Source: JADYZU01 sp964540965 (GTDB lineage Bacteria; Pseudomonadota; Alphaproteobacteria; Rhodobacterales; Rhodobacteraceae). Taken from it: 64,000 nt of DNA. The position numbers and the translations under genes were made by a program. This document shows positions 53,925-61,914 of this stretch, piece by piece (positions within the stretch are counted from its first letter, which is position 1; every line of letters starts with the position of its first letter). The notes below the pieces were generated by a model, which was not told the DNA's origin, did no database searches, and saw nothing but the letters and a program-made list of their open reading frames with translations. Where the stretch lies: positions 124,001 to 188,000 of the forward strand of contig CAZIOT010000008.1 in NCBI GenBank assembly GCA_964540965.1. The letters run 5' to 3'.

Positions 53925-54024
53925 CTATTGACCCCCCTTGCGGCGGACGCAGACTGCCCGTCAGGCAGGCAGGGCGCATCGCCCCTGCGCAGACCAGATC
54001 AACCCCGCCGTCCCGAGGCCACCC

Positions 54025-55404
54025 ATGGACACGCTCCGCCCCAACGATCCCCGCGCCGTCATCGAAGCCGACCGCGCCCATGTCTGGCACCACCTGGTCC
54101 AGCACAAGCCGTTCGAGACGGTGGACCCCAAGATCTTTGTCGAAGGCAAGGGGATGCGCCTGTGGGACATAAACGGCAAGGAACATGTCGATGCGGTGTC
54201 GGGCGCGGTCTGGACGGTGAATGTCGGCTATGGCCGTGAAAGCATTGCCAATGCCGTGCGCGACCAGCTGGTGAAGATGTGCTATTACGCCGGCGCCGCC
54301 GGCACCGTGCCCGGCGCGCAATTCGCCGAGCGGCTGATTTCCAAGATGCCGGGCCTGTCCCGCGTCTATTACGCCAACTCCGGGTCCGAGGCGAACGAGA
54401 AGGCGTTCAAGATGGTGCGCCAGATCAGCCACAAGCACCATGGCGGGCGCAAGTCGAAGATCCTTTACCGCGACCGCGACTACCACGGCACCACCATCGC
54501 CTGCCTGTCCGCCGGCGGCCAGCAGGACCGCAACGCGATGTATGGCCCCTTCGCCCCCGGTTTCGTCGAGGTGCCGCATTGCCTTGAATACCGCGCCGCG
54601 CCGGGCATGGCCGGCGATCACTACGGCGAAAAGGCCGCCGAGGCGATCGAGGCGGTGATCCTGCGCGAAGGCCCCGACACCGTGGGCGCCCTCTGCCTTG
54701 AACCGATCACCGCCGGCGGCGGCATCATCACCCCGCCCCGTGGCTATTGGGAAAAGGTGCAGGAGATCTGCCGCAAATACGACATCCTTCTGCATATCGA
54801 CGAGGTGGTCTGCGGGCTGGGCCGCACCGGCACCTGGTTCGGCTATCAGCAATATGGCGTCGAGCCCGACATCGTGACCATGGCCAAGGGCGTTGCCTCG
54901 GGCTATGCGGCGATTTCCTGCTGCGTCACGACCGAACGCGTGTTCGAGATGTTCAAGGACGACACCGACCGGCTGGGCCATTTCCGCGACATCTCGACCT
55001 TTGGCGGCTGCACCTCGGGGCCGGTGGCGGCGCTGGAGAACATGAAGATCATCGAGGACGAGGATCTGTGCGGCAATTCGGTGCGGATGGGCGACTACCT
55101 GCAGGACCGGCTGCACGCGCTGATGGACAAGCATCGGGTGATCGGCGACGTGCGCGGCAAGGGCCTGTTCGCCGGCATCGAACTGGTCAAGGACCGCACC
55201 ACGCGCGAGCCGGTGGACGAAAAGTCGATCCCGCAGGTGACGGGCGACTGCATGGCGCAGGGCGTCATCATCGGCGCGTCCAACCGCTCGGTTCCGGGGT
55301 TCAACAATGTGCTGCTGTTCGCGCCGGCACTTATCGCGACCAAGGACGACATCGACCAGATCGTCGGAGCCGTGGACCGGGCGATCGCCAAGGTGTTTGC
55401 CTGA
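54025..55404 (+). CDS. tpa: Taurine:pyruvate aminotransferase
   Basis: A 459-residue class III PLP aminotransferase. The start MDTLRPNDPRAVIEADRAHVWHHLVQHKPF matches Tpa proteins. SGSEANEKAFKMVRQ binds phosphate, YHGTTIA follows, DEVVCGLGRTG contains the PLP-contacting aspartate, and the Schiff-base lysine is in VTMAKGVASGYA. It converts taurine plus pyruvate to sulfoacetaldehyde plus alanine, the substrate for Xsc. It is transcribed divergently from tauABC. Confidence 0.95.
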   Translation: MDTLRPNDPRAVIEADRAHVWHHLVQHKPFETVDPKIFVEGKGMRLWDINGKEHVDAVSGAVWTVNVGYGRESIANAVRDQLVKMCYYAGAAGTVPGAQFAERLISKMPGLSRVYYANSGSEANEKAFKMVRQISHKHHGGRKSKILYRDRDYHGTTIACLSAGGQQDRNAMYGPFAPGFVEVPHCLEYRAAPGMAGDHYGEKAAEAIEAVILREGPDTVGALCLEPITAGGGIITPPRGYWEKVQEICRKYDILLHIDEVVCGLGRTGTWFGYQQYGVEPDIVTMAKGVASGYAAISCCVTTERVFEMFKDDTDRLGHFRDISTFGGCTSGPVAALENMKIIEDEDLCGNSVRMGDYLQDRLHALMDKHRVIGDVRGKGLFAGIELVKDRTTREPVDEKSIPQVTGDCMAQGVIIGASNRSVPGFNNVLLFAPALIATKDDIDQIVGAVDRAIAKVFA

Positions 55405-55422
55405 CGTTCGCTGTAAAACGAA

Positions 55423-55444
55423 GCGCCGGCGGTGACGCCGGCGC
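55423..55444. terminator. Hairpin between the convergent tpa and fkbM genes
   Basis: GCGCCGGCG-GTGA-CGCCGGCGC is a perfect 9-bp stem. On the minus strand it is followed by TTCGTTTTAC, so it should terminate the fkbM transcript; on the plus strand the tail is not U-rich. Confidence 0.7.
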
Positions 55445-55462
55445 AAGATCGTGCGACGGGCC

Positions 55463-56353
55463 TCAGCCCGCCGCGATCACGGCGACAAGATCCTCGCGCG
55501 CGATGTAAAGGTTCATCAGGCCCGGAAAATCCATGAGGTCGCCCCAGGCGGCTTCCACCAGCTTTGTGCCCTCGACCGTGAATACACGAAACCCAAGGTC
55601 GCCCAGCATCTCTCCCGAGGCGCGGCGGCCAAAGGGGGTCGCGTCCATCTGGACCGACCATTCCAGCATCATGCGCAGGCCCGGGCTGTCCTTGAGGATT
55701 CGTCTGGCGCCGTTCAGCATCACGCCTTCCCAACCCTCGACATCGGCCTTGATAAGGGTCGGCATCCGCGCGTTCGGCGCCGACAGCAGATTGTCGAGCG
55801 GCAGCGCGTCCACCTCGGTCTCCGTCACCTGCCCCTGGTTGCGCAGTGCGCCGCTGCGCCGCCGCGTGGTGCTGCTGCCCTTCATGTCCTCCAGCGTGGC
55901 CAGAAACAGCCTTTCCTCCCGGTCGGAAACCGCCTGGTTGAGCACCTTGCAGTAGGATTGAAAGCCGTTGGCAAAAAGAGAGGTGCGGATGTTGTCGCAC
56001 AATTCGATGTTCGGCTCGATCGCCGTCACCTGGGCGGTCTTTGTCCAGCCCTTCTGCTTGATGAGGTTTGCAGCCATCAGCGTGTACCAACCCTGGTTGG
56101 CACCGACATCGACAAGAACCTCGTCGGGGCGGATCAGCTTGCGCAGGATCGCGCTGTAGGCCCCCTCCCATTCGCCGTTGCGGATCAGCCATTGCCCAAG
56201 GTCGACGGAGCGCACGTCGACGACCATGCGGAATCCGTCCTTCATCACGCTCAGGGTGCGGCCCTGATCCAGCGAATAGCTCTGGGCCAGTCGCTCTACC
56301 CGCTCGAGTCGCGTCAGGATCTGGCGCAACAGGGCAATTTCTTCCGGGGGCAT
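55463..56353 (-). CDS. FkbM-family methyltransferase in the taurine cluster
   Basis: A 296-residue SAM-dependent methyltransferase. An N-terminal helical segment (MPPEEIALLRQILTRLERVERLAQ) precedes the FkbM domain, with SAM motif I VLVDVGANQGWYT near residue 80, AIEPNIELCDNI, LIKADVEGWEGVMLNGA near residue 200 and GFRVFTVEG. The family methylates hydroxyls in polysaccharides, lipids or secondary metabolites. The gene is reversed relative to tpa and tauR and seems less GC-biased than they are, suggesting later insertion. No link to taurine chemistry is evident. Confidence 0.85.
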   Translation of the reverse strand: MPPEEIALLRQILTRLERVERLAQSYSLDQGRTLSVMKDGFRMVVDVRSVDLGQWLIRNGEWEGAYSAILRKLIRPDEVLVDVGANQGWYTLMAANLIKQKGWTKTAQVTAIEPNIELCDNIRTSLFANGFQSYCKVLNQAVSDREERLFLATLEDMKGSSTTRRRSGALRNQGQVTETEVDALPLDNLLSAPNARMPTLIKADVEGWEGVMLNGARRILKDSPGLRMMLEWSVQMDATPFGRRASGEMLGDLGFRVFTVEGTKLVEAAWGDLMDFPGLMNLYIAREDLVAVIAAG

Positions 56354-56542
56354 GCTGGAAATGACTCCTGGTATGGGAGGTTGCGGGAAGGGGCAGGCAA
56401 GGACGTCCGGTGAACGCGAACGGGCACCGGAAACGGGGCGGCAATCGTCGTCATGGTTCGTCGGGCGGCGGCCCCGCGTCAATGGCAATATCGGTCCGGC
56501 CCGCTCCCGCCGCCATTGCGGAATGCACCCCGGCATGGTTTG

Positions 56543-56570
56543 GTCCAGCCGCCGCGCCGGCTATGTCCAG
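56543..56570 (-). promoter_or_regulatory. Candidate TauR operator: CTGGAC direct repeats
   Basis: GTCCAG occurs at 56543-56548 and 56565-56570, i.e. two CTGGAC repeats on the minus strand, 22 bases (two helical turns) apart. The second ends three bases before the tauR start. No Shine-Dalgarno is visible there. MocR-type TauR binds direct repeats, so autoregulation or control of the divergent fkbM gene is possible. Confidence 0.4.
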
Positions 56571-56573
56571 ACG

Positions 56574-58058
56574 ATGCCCATTCCCGCCGAATCCTTCCTG
56601 CTCGACCCGCATACCCATGGCACCCTGCAAGGGCGCATCCAGCAGATGGTTGCCGCCGGCATCCTGTCCGGCCGCTTTCGCGCGGGCGAGAAGATGCCCT
56701 CGACCCGCGGCCTTGCCGCCCATCTCGGCGTCAGCCGCATCACGGTGACGCTCGCCTATACCGAGCTTGTCGCCGACGATTACCTGACCGCCCGCGGCCG
56801 GTCGGGCTATTTCGTCTCGGCCAACGCCCCCGAACCGCCCGCGTTCGCGCCGCAAAGCCCGGCGGTGACCACGGTTGACTGGGCGGCGCGGCTGGGTCCG
56901 GCGGTCCCGGCGCTTGGCCTGGAAAAGCCGCGCGACTGGGCGCGTTTCCGCTACAATTTCATCTACGGCCAGCCCGATCCGACCTTGTTCGATGCCGCCA
57001 ACTGGCGGCTGTGCGCCCTGCAGGCGCTGGGGCGGCGCGATTGGGAATCGCTGGCCACCGACCAGTATGACGGCGACGATCCGCTGCTTGTCGACTTCAT
57101 CGCCCGCCAGATGCTGCCCCGCCGCGGCATCCTTGCCTCGCCGTCCGAGATCCTGCTGACCATGGGCGCCCAGAACGCGCTGTGGCTGGCAGCGCAGATC
57201 CTGACGCCGGGGCGGCGGGTGGCGATGGAGGATCCGGGCTATCCGGCGCTGCGCGGGATCTTGTCGCAGACCGGCTGCGCCCTGACGCCGGTTGCGGTCG
57301 ACGGCGACGGCCTGCCGCCCAAGGCGCTGCCCGAGGTCGACGTGGTGTTCTGCACCCCCGCCCACCAGTGCCCCACGACCGTGACCATGCCGATCCCCCG
57401 GCGCGAGGCGCTGCTGGCGCTGGCCGAGGCGCGCGACATGATCGTGGTCGAGGACGATTACGAATTCGAACTGCCGGCGGGGCAGTCCCTGTCGCCGGCG
57501 CTCAAGGCGTTGGACCGCGGCGGGCGGGTGATCTATGTCGGATCGTTTTCCAAATCGGTGTTTCCGGGGCTGCGCTTGGGCTACCTTGTCGGCCCGGCAC
57601 CGTTCATCGCCCGCGCGCGGGCGTTGCGCGCACTGTCGCTGCGCCATCCGCCGGGGCATGTGCAGCGGACGCTCGCGCATTTCCTGTCGCGCGGGCATTA
57701 CGACGCCCTGATCCGCCGCACGGGCCGCGCCTATGCCGAGCGGCGGGCGGCGATGGAGGCGGCGGTTCTTGCGGCGGGTCTGACCGTGGTGGGCCGGCCC
57801 GCGGCGGGAGGGTCGTCGCTGTGGCTGCGCGCGCCGGGGCGGGACATGGGGGTTGAGGCGGCCCGGTTGCGGGAGAAGGGGGTGCTGATCGAACCGGGCG
57901 GGGCGTTCTTTGCCGGCGGCGGACGGTGGGCGGGTGCCCACCCTACGGGGCCGGTAGGGTGGGCACCCGCCCACCATGCCCCGCCGCAGGAATACTACCG
58001 CCTCGCCTGGTCGAGCATCCCGGTGGCACGTATCGCCGAAGGCATCGGCCTCCTCTAG
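56574..58058 (+). CDS. tauR: MocR/GntR-family taurine regulator TauR
   Basis: A 494-residue MocR regulator. The start MPIPAESFLLDPHTHGTLQGRIQQM matches TauR proteins. The GntR winged helix is residues ~15-80 (PSTRGLAAHLGVSRITVTLAYTELVADDYL), followed by an aminotransferase-like PLP domain with the Schiff-base lysine in VGSFSKSVFPGLRLGYL. R. capsulatus TauR activates tpa in response to taurine. Residues ~451-467 (WAGAHPTGPVGWAPAHH) are encoded by an inverted pair of GGTGGGC palindromes, in frame, just before the conserved end EYYRLAWSSIP. Confidence 0.93.
   Translation: MPIPAESFLLDPHTHGTLQGRIQQMVAAGILSGRFRAGEKMPSTRGLAAHLGVSRITVTLAYTELVADDYLTARGRSGYFVSANAPEPPAFAPQSPAVTTVDWAARLGPAVPALGLEKPRDWARFRYNFIYGQPDPTLFDAANWRLCALQALGRRDWESLATDQYDGDDPLLVDFIARQMLPRRGILASPSEILLTMGAQNALWLAAQILTPGRRVAMEDPGYPALRGILSQTGCALTPVAVDGDGLPPKALPEVDVVFCTPAHQCPTTVTMPIPRREALLALAEARDMIVVEDDYEFELPAGQSLSPALKALDRGGRVIYVGSFSKSVFPGLRLGYLVGPAPFIARARALRALSLRHPPGHVQRTLAHFLSRGHYDALIRRTGRAYAERRAAMEAAVLAAGLTVVGRPAAGGSSLWLRAPGRDMGVEAARLREKGVLIEPGGAFFAGGGRWAGAHPTGPVGWAPAHHAPPQEYYRLAWSSIPVARIAEGIGLL
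57925..57975. repeat. Inverted pair of GGTGGGC palindromes, in frame inside tauR
   Basis: Two 22-base units at 57925-57946 and 57954-57975 are exact reverse complements separated by seven bases; each is GGTGGGC-N4-GCCCACC plus a CTAC/GTAG flank. Total length is 51 bases, exactly 17 codons, so the reading frame of tauR is kept. Confidence 0.85.
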
Positions 58059-58154
58059 GATGAGTCAGCCGGCGGACCGGCGTCGGACAGCGCTGGCCCC
58101 ATCCCCCCGCCCCATCTGGCCCTACACGCCGCTGTCACGCCCGGCGCATACCCC

Positions 58155-58180
58155 GTAAGGTGGGTCCTGACCCACCTTAC
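58155..58180. repeat. Palindromic repeat, GGTGGGT family, in the xsc leader
   Basis: GTAAGGTGGGTC-CT-GACCCACCTTAC is a perfect 12-bp dyad ending 13 bases before the xsc ATG. The only recognisable ribosome-binding bases, CGGAG, follow directly, so the hairpin abuts the initiation region. Confidence 0.85.
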
Positions 58181-58193
58181 CGGAGCCCGATCC

Positions 58194-59969
58194 ATGCGCA
58201 TGACCACCGAAGAAGCCTTCGTCAAGACCCTGCAGATGCATGGCATCCGCCACGCCTTTGGCATCATCGGGTCGGCGTTCATGCCCATATCCGACCTGTT
58301 CCCCAGGGCCGGCATCACCTTCTGGGACTGCGCGCATGAAGGGTCGGGCGGGATGATGGCCGATGGCTATACCCGCGCCACCGGCAAGATGAGCATGATG
58401 ATCGCCCAGAACGGCCCCGGCATCACCAATTTCGTCACCGCGGTAAAGACCGCCTACTGGAATCACTCCCCCGTCCTGCTGGTCACGCCGCAGGCGGCGA
58501 ACCGCACCATCGGCCAGGGCGGCTTCCAGGAGGTCGAACAGATGGCCCTGTTCAAGGACATGGTCGCCTATCAGGAGGAGGTGCGCGACCCCGCCCGCGT
58601 GGCCGAGGTGTTGAACCGCGTCATCCTGGCCGCCAAACGCGCCTCGGCCCCGGCGCAGATCAACATGCCGCGCGATTTCTGGACCCGCGAGATCGACATC
58701 GAGCTGCCGCAGATCGTCGCCTTTGAACGGCCCGAGGGCGGCGAACAGGCGTTGCAACAGGCGGCCGACCTGCTGTCCGGGGCCCGCTTTCCGGTGATCC
58801 TGAATGGCGCCGGCGTGGTGCTGTCGGGCGCCATCCCCGATGCGATGGCGCTGGCCGAGCGGCTGGATGCGCCGGTCTGCGTCGGCTACCAGCACAACGA
58901 CGCCTTCCCCGGCTCGCATCCCCTGTTCGCCGGGCCCCTGGGCTATAACGGATCCAAAGCGGCAATGGAGTTGATTTCGGGTGCCGATGTGGTATTGTGT
59001 CTGGGCACCCGGCTTAATCCGTTTTCAACGCTGCCGGGCTACGGGCTGAACTACTGGCCGGACAAGGCCAGGATCATTCAAGTAGACATCAACCCGTCAA
59101 GGATCGGGCTGACAAAAACTGTGAGTGTGGGTATCGTCGGCGATGCTGGAAAAGCCGCCCGGGCGATTTTAGCGCGTGTCCGCGATACGGCTGGCGATAC
59201 CGGACGTGCCGAACGCCGCGCCCTGATCGCGCAAAAGAAATCGGCCTGGGCGCAGCAATTGTCGTCGATGGATCACGAGGACGACGATCCCGGCACGACC
59301 TGGAACCAGCGCGCCCGCGCCGACAAGCCCGACTGGATGTCGCCACGCATGGCCTGGCGCGCGATCCAGTCCGCGCTGCCGAAAGAGGCGATCATTTCCA
59401 GTGACATCGGCAACAACTGTGCCATCGGCAACGCCTATCCGACCTTCGAATCGGGGCGCAAATACCTGGCCCCCGGCCTGTTCGGCCCCTGCGGCTATGG
59501 CCTGCCCTCGATCATCGGGGCCAAGATCGGCTGCCCCGACGTGCCGGTCGTCGGTTTCGCCGGCGACGGCGCATTCGGCATTTCCGTCACCGAACTGACC
59601 GCCATTGGCCGCAAGGAATGGCCGGCCATCACCATGGTCGTGTTCCGCAATTACCAATGGGGCGCGGAAAAGCGCAATTCGACCCTGTGGTATGACGACA
59701 ATTTCGTCGGCACCGAACTCGATACCGATGTCAGCTATGCCGGAATTGCGAAAGCCTGCGGATTGCAGGGCGTCCAGGCGAAAACCATGGACGAATTGCG
59801 CGATGCGCTGGCAAAGGCCATCGCCGACCAGAAGGCCGGCAAGACCACGCTGATCGAGGCGCTGATCAATCAGGAACTGGGAGAGCCGTTCCGCCGCGAC
59901 GCCATGAAAAAGCCGGTGGCGGTGGCGGGGATCGACCCGGCCGACATGGCCGCCGCGCAGGTTGGATAG
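58194..59969 (+). CDS. xsc: Sulfoacetaldehyde acetyltransferase
   Basis: A 591-residue ThDP-dependent enzyme, full length for Xsc. It starts MRMTTEEAFVKTLQMHGIRHAFGIIGSAFMP. CAHEGSGGMMADGY holds the cofactor-activating glutamate region, and the ThDP motif GDGAFGISVTELTAIGRKEWPAITMVVFRNYQWGAEKRN is near residue 465. It converts sulfoacetaldehyde and phosphate to acetyl phosphate and sulfite. A stretch at about 58970-59190 (residues ~259-332) uses codons rare in the neighbours, such as TTA, GTA, AGT and ACT. Confidence 0.97.
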   Translation: MRMTTEEAFVKTLQMHGIRHAFGIIGSAFMPISDLFPRAGITFWDCAHEGSGGMMADGYTRATGKMSMMIAQNGPGITNFVTAVKTAYWNHSPVLLVTPQAANRTIGQGGFQEVEQMALFKDMVAYQEEVRDPARVAEVLNRVILAAKRASAPAQINMPRDFWTREIDIELPQIVAFERPEGGEQALQQAADLLSGARFPVILNGAGVVLSGAIPDAMALAERLDAPVCVGYQHNDAFPGSHPLFAGPLGYNGSKAAMELISGADVVLCLGTRLNPFSTLPGYGLNYWPDKARIIQVDINPSRIGLTKTVSVGIVGDAGKAARAILARVRDTAGDTGRAERRALIAQKKSAWAQQLSSMDHEDDDPGTTWNQRARADKPDWMSPRMAWRAIQSALPKEAIISSDIGNNCAIGNAYPTFESGRKYLAPGLFGPCGYGLPSIIGAKIGCPDVPVVGFAGDGAFGISVTELTAIGRKEWPAITMVVFRNYQWGAEKRNSTLWYDDNFVGTELDTDVSYAGIAKACGLQGVQAKTMDELRDALAKAIADQKAGKTTLIEALINQELGEPFRRDAMKKPVAVAGIDPADMAAAQVG

Positions 59970-60709
59970 TGCCCTTCGGCCTTGGCCCGTTCGAGACCTG
60001 CTGGATCGCGGTCGTCCTTCTGGGCGCCGCCTTTGTCCGCGGCTATTCGGGCTTTGGCTTTGCGGCGCTGGTGGTGACGGGCGCATCGCTTGTCACCGAT
60101 CCGATGAACCTTGTTCCGGTCGTGGTGCTGGGCGACATCGCGCTGACCGCGCAGCAGGCCCGCGGCATCCGTGGCGATGTGCAATGGTGGCGGGTGCGCT
60201 GGCTGTTTCTTGGCTGCCTGATCGGCGTGCCGCTGTCGGTCTGGGCGCTGGCGGCGGTCGGCCCCGACCTGTCGCGCATCATCATCGCCACCTATGTGCT
60301 GGCGATGTGCGCGGCGTTGCTGGCCGGGTGGCACCTGCGGCGCAGCCCCGGTCCGGCGGCGCATCTGGGCACCGGGCTGATCTCGGGCCTTGCCAATGGC
60401 GCCGCGGTGGGCGGGCTGCCGGTCGCGGTGTTCTTTGCCGCGCAGACGCTGCCGGCCGCCGCCTTTCGCGCCACATCGATTGCCTATTTCACCCTGCTCG
60501 ACCTCTGGACCCTGCCGTTGATGGCCTGGCAGGGCATGATCGGGCGCGACACGCTGGTCGCCACCGCAATGGGCCTGCCGCTGATGATCCTTGGCGTCTG
60601 GGCCGGGGGACGACGGTTCCTCTCGGCCGCGCCCGCCGGCTTCCGCCGTTTCGCGATCGCGCTGCTCGCCGCGCTCTCTGTTCTTGCCATCGGCAAATCG
60701 CTGGCATGA
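59969..60709 (+). CDS. TauE/SafE-family transporter, probable sulfite exporter
   Basis: A 246-residue membrane protein with about eight spans, starting at GTG one base into the xsc stop (TAGTG). Family motifs are GAAFVRGYSGFGFAALVVTGASL near residue 20 and GLISGLANGAAVGGLPVAVFFAAQ in the second half. TauE/SafE proteins export sulfite or related anions. Coupling to xsc, which releases sulfite, supports that role here. Confidence 0.85.
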   Translation: MPFGLGPFETCWIAVVLLGAAFVRGYSGFGFAALVVTGASLVTDPMNLVPVVVLGDIALTAQQARGIRGDVQWWRVRWLFLGCLIGVPLSVWALAAVGPDLSRIIIATYVLAMCAALLAGWHLRRSPGPAAHLGTGLISGLANGAAVGGLPVAVFFAAQTLPAAAFRATSIAYFTLLDLWTLPLMAWQGMIGRDTLVATAMGLPLMILGVWAGGRRFLSAAPAGFRRFAIALLAALSVLAIGKSLA

Positions 60710-60770
60710 ACATCCCCTTGCCCTTGTCCGCCGCCCTTGCCACCTTCCGGTTCGAGCAGCCGAGGCCGGA

Positions 60771-61706
60771 ATGACCCGACATCCCTTTGTTTCCCCCCTG
60801 TCCCCCGAGGCGCCCGCCCGGCTTCTCGCGCAGTCCCGCAGCCTCAGGGTGCCGCGCGTGGCGCTGGTCAATGCCGGCGCGGTCACCCCCCTTCAGGGCC
60901 TGCGCGAGGCGGTCGAGGCCGGCTTTGCCGAGCCGATCCTGCTGGGCGACCCCGGCAAGATCGCCGCCGCCGCGGAAACCATCGGCTGGGATATCGCCGG
61001 CATCCGCCTGATCCCGGCCCCGGCCGAGGCCGCCGCCCCCGCCGCCGCCGCGCTGGCGGTGAAGGGCGAGGCCGACGCCATCATGAAGGGGCAGATCCAT
61101 ACCTCGACCTTCCTCAAGGGCCTGTTGCCCAGCGCCATGGGCCTGCGCGAACGCGGCACCGTCTGCGGCCATGTCTTTCACATCACCCTGCCCGGCGATG
61201 ACCGGCCGCTCCTTCTGACCGATGCCGCGCTGAACACCGCGCCGACGGTGGACCAGCGGCAGGCCATCCTTGCGCATGTGGTGCGGCTGGCCGAAGGTTT
61301 GGGCATCGCGCAGCCCCGGGTCGGCCTTCTGGCCCCGTCCGAAGACGTGACCCCCGGCATCCCCTGCACGGGCGAGGCGGCGGTCATCGCCGCCTGGGCG
61401 AAAACCGCCCTGCCCCGCGCGGTGGTCGAAGGGCCGCTGGCGCTCGACCTGATCCTTTCGGCGGAAAGTGCCGCGATCAAGGGCTTTGCCAGCGATGTCG
61501 CGGGCCGGGCCGACATCATCCAGGTGCCCGAGATCACCACGGGCAACGCGCTTTTCAAGCTGATGTCGCTGGGCATGGCGGCCTGCGCGGGAGGCGTGGT
61601 GATGGGGCTGAAGGTGCCGCTTCTGCTGACCTCGCGGTCGCAGGGCGCGGCCGACCGCATCGCCTCGGCCGCGCTCGGGATGGTCGTCGCGGGGATGGGA
61701 CGGTGA
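60771..61706 (+). CDS. pta: Phosphate acetyltransferase (PTA/PTB family)
   Basis: A 311-residue phosphate acetyl/butyryltransferase of the short type found with xsc. It starts MTRHPFVSPLSPEAPARLLAQ. ADAIMKGQIHTSTFLKGLL near residue 100 and LLTDAALNTAPTVDQRQAILAH near residue 145 are family motifs, with SRSQGAADRIASAALGM at the end. It converts acetyl phosphate from Xsc to acetyl-CoA. Confidence 0.93.
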   Translation: MTRHPFVSPLSPEAPARLLAQSRSLRVPRVALVNAGAVTPLQGLREAVEAGFAEPILLGDPGKIAAAAETIGWDIAGIRLIPAPAEAAAPAAAALAVKGEADAIMKGQIHTSTFLKGLLPSAMGLRERGTVCGHVFHITLPGDDRPLLLTDAALNTAPTVDQRQAILAHVVRLAEGLGIAQPRVGLLAPSEDVTPGIPCTGEAAVIAAWAKTALPRAVVEGPLALDLILSAESAAIKGFASDVAGRADIIQVPEITTGNALFKLMSLGMAACAGGVVMGLKVPLLLTSRSQGAADRIASAALGMVVAGMGR

Positions 61707-61772
61707 GGCGACCGCCGTCATATGCCCCGCCTCGCGGGCGCCTGTCCTGCGACCGCCCCGAGCGTGGCGGCT

Positions 61773-61810
61773 GCGGACGCTCCGCGGGGGGTATTTATGC
61801 AAAGATGAAA
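61773..61810 (+). terminator. GC hairpin with GGTATTT tail between pta and ackA
   Basis: GCGGA-CGC-TCCGC is followed by GGGGGGTATTTATGCAAAG and ATGAAA, the same arrangement as at 1338-1392 on the other strand. It lies in a 208-base gap without a gene between pta and ackA. It may cause partial termination so that ackA-soeA is expressed less than xsc-pta. Confidence 0.4.
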
Positions 61811-61914
61811 GGCAAGGGGCGTTTTCATTCCGGTCCGGATACCCCCAAGGGCCGGGGGCGGGCGCCGGATCGGGCGGCCGTGATCCGCCGCCCTGCCGCA
61901 GCGGGGCGGGCGGC

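Larger units (their letters stand above)
53599..54024. promoter_or_regulatory. Divergent tauA-tpa control region (426 bases)
   Basis: No gene of its own is supported here; ORFs crossing it are shadows. It must hold the promoters of tauABC (leftward) and tpa (rightward). Two signals stand out: the inverted repeat at 53769-53800 and the imperfect direct repeats at 53896-53924. Confidence 0.7.

Noticed and set aside
53546..54172. ORFs spanning the tauA-tpa control region
   Set aside because: They overlap the signal peptide region of tauA and the start of tpa in other frames and have no recognisable domain or ribosome-binding site.
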